This document shows, piece after piece, positions 63,984 to 64,000 of a stretch of 64,000 nt of DNA. Numbering within the stretch: position 1 is the stretch's first letter; each line of letters starts with the position of its first letter. The stretch spans positions 31,237,019-31,301,018 of the forward strand of contig OZ020491.1 of assembly GCA_963971405.1 (NCBI GenBank), written 5' to 3'. The translations under genes and the position numbers were made by a program. Source of the DNA: Psococerastis gibbosa. Lineage: Eukaryota; Arthropoda; Insecta; Psocodea; Psocidae. The notes under the pieces were generated by a model that worked only from the letters and a program-made list of their open reading frames with translations, was not told the origin of the DNA and searched no databases.

Positions 63984-64000
63984 GGCTGCAAGCAAAGCCA

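Overview
The window is AT-rich animal nuclear DNA, almost certainly from an invertebrate. Spliceosomal introns, a probable cilium-linked gene, a BEL/Pao LTR retrotransposon (a group known only from animals), a Penelope-like element with a GIY-YIG nuclease, and RTE-like and RNase H-bearing LINE remnants all point that way. I cannot name the species. No bacterial or viral gene clusters, rRNA operons or CRISPR arrays are visible.

Only one host gene can be reconstructed with confidence. It lies on the minus strand from 58990 to 42897 and has five exons. All splice sites are GT/AG, every junction phase agrees, and the product is 582 aa. The coiled-coil N-terminal half resembles IQCE, a ciliary Hedgehog-pathway protein, but no IQ motif is visible. 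Weak candidate host exons are noted at 14216-14380 (minus) and 62615-62736 (plus).

The rest is a dense, nested repeat landscape. 0-16 kb: hAT-like MITEs, foldback elements, SINEs, a local 310-bp duplication and LINE tails. 16.2-18.5 kb: a LINE fragment split by a SINE, then a truncated Penelope-like element. 18.6-19.5 kb: a tandem array of C/G-tract units. 19.5-24.0 kb: a young BEL/Pao element with near-identical LTRs, a 5-bp target duplication, and intact gag, protease and integrase, but with the reverse-transcriptase core cleanly missing. 24-42 kb: dispersed repeats, tRNA-like sequences and several nested insertions proven by target-site duplications. 42.9-59.0 kb: the host gene, whose introns carry the same repeats. 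59-64 kb: more MITEs and LINE remnants.

Four repeat groups carry most of the interest. First, a SINE family whose head resembles 5S rRNA, with 11-14 bp target duplications. Second, a group of foldback MITEs with GGCG-type ends, 3-bp target duplications and a shared inner core. Third, hAT-like MITE families with 8-bp target duplications and C/G runs next to their ends, which explain many of the striking poly-C/poly-G tracts here. Fourth, tRNA-headed SINEs with exchangeable tails. One hAT-like MITE has grown from about 185 bp to 1146 bp, mostly by internal tandem amplification. Family names are from memory and pattern recognition; no database search was possible.
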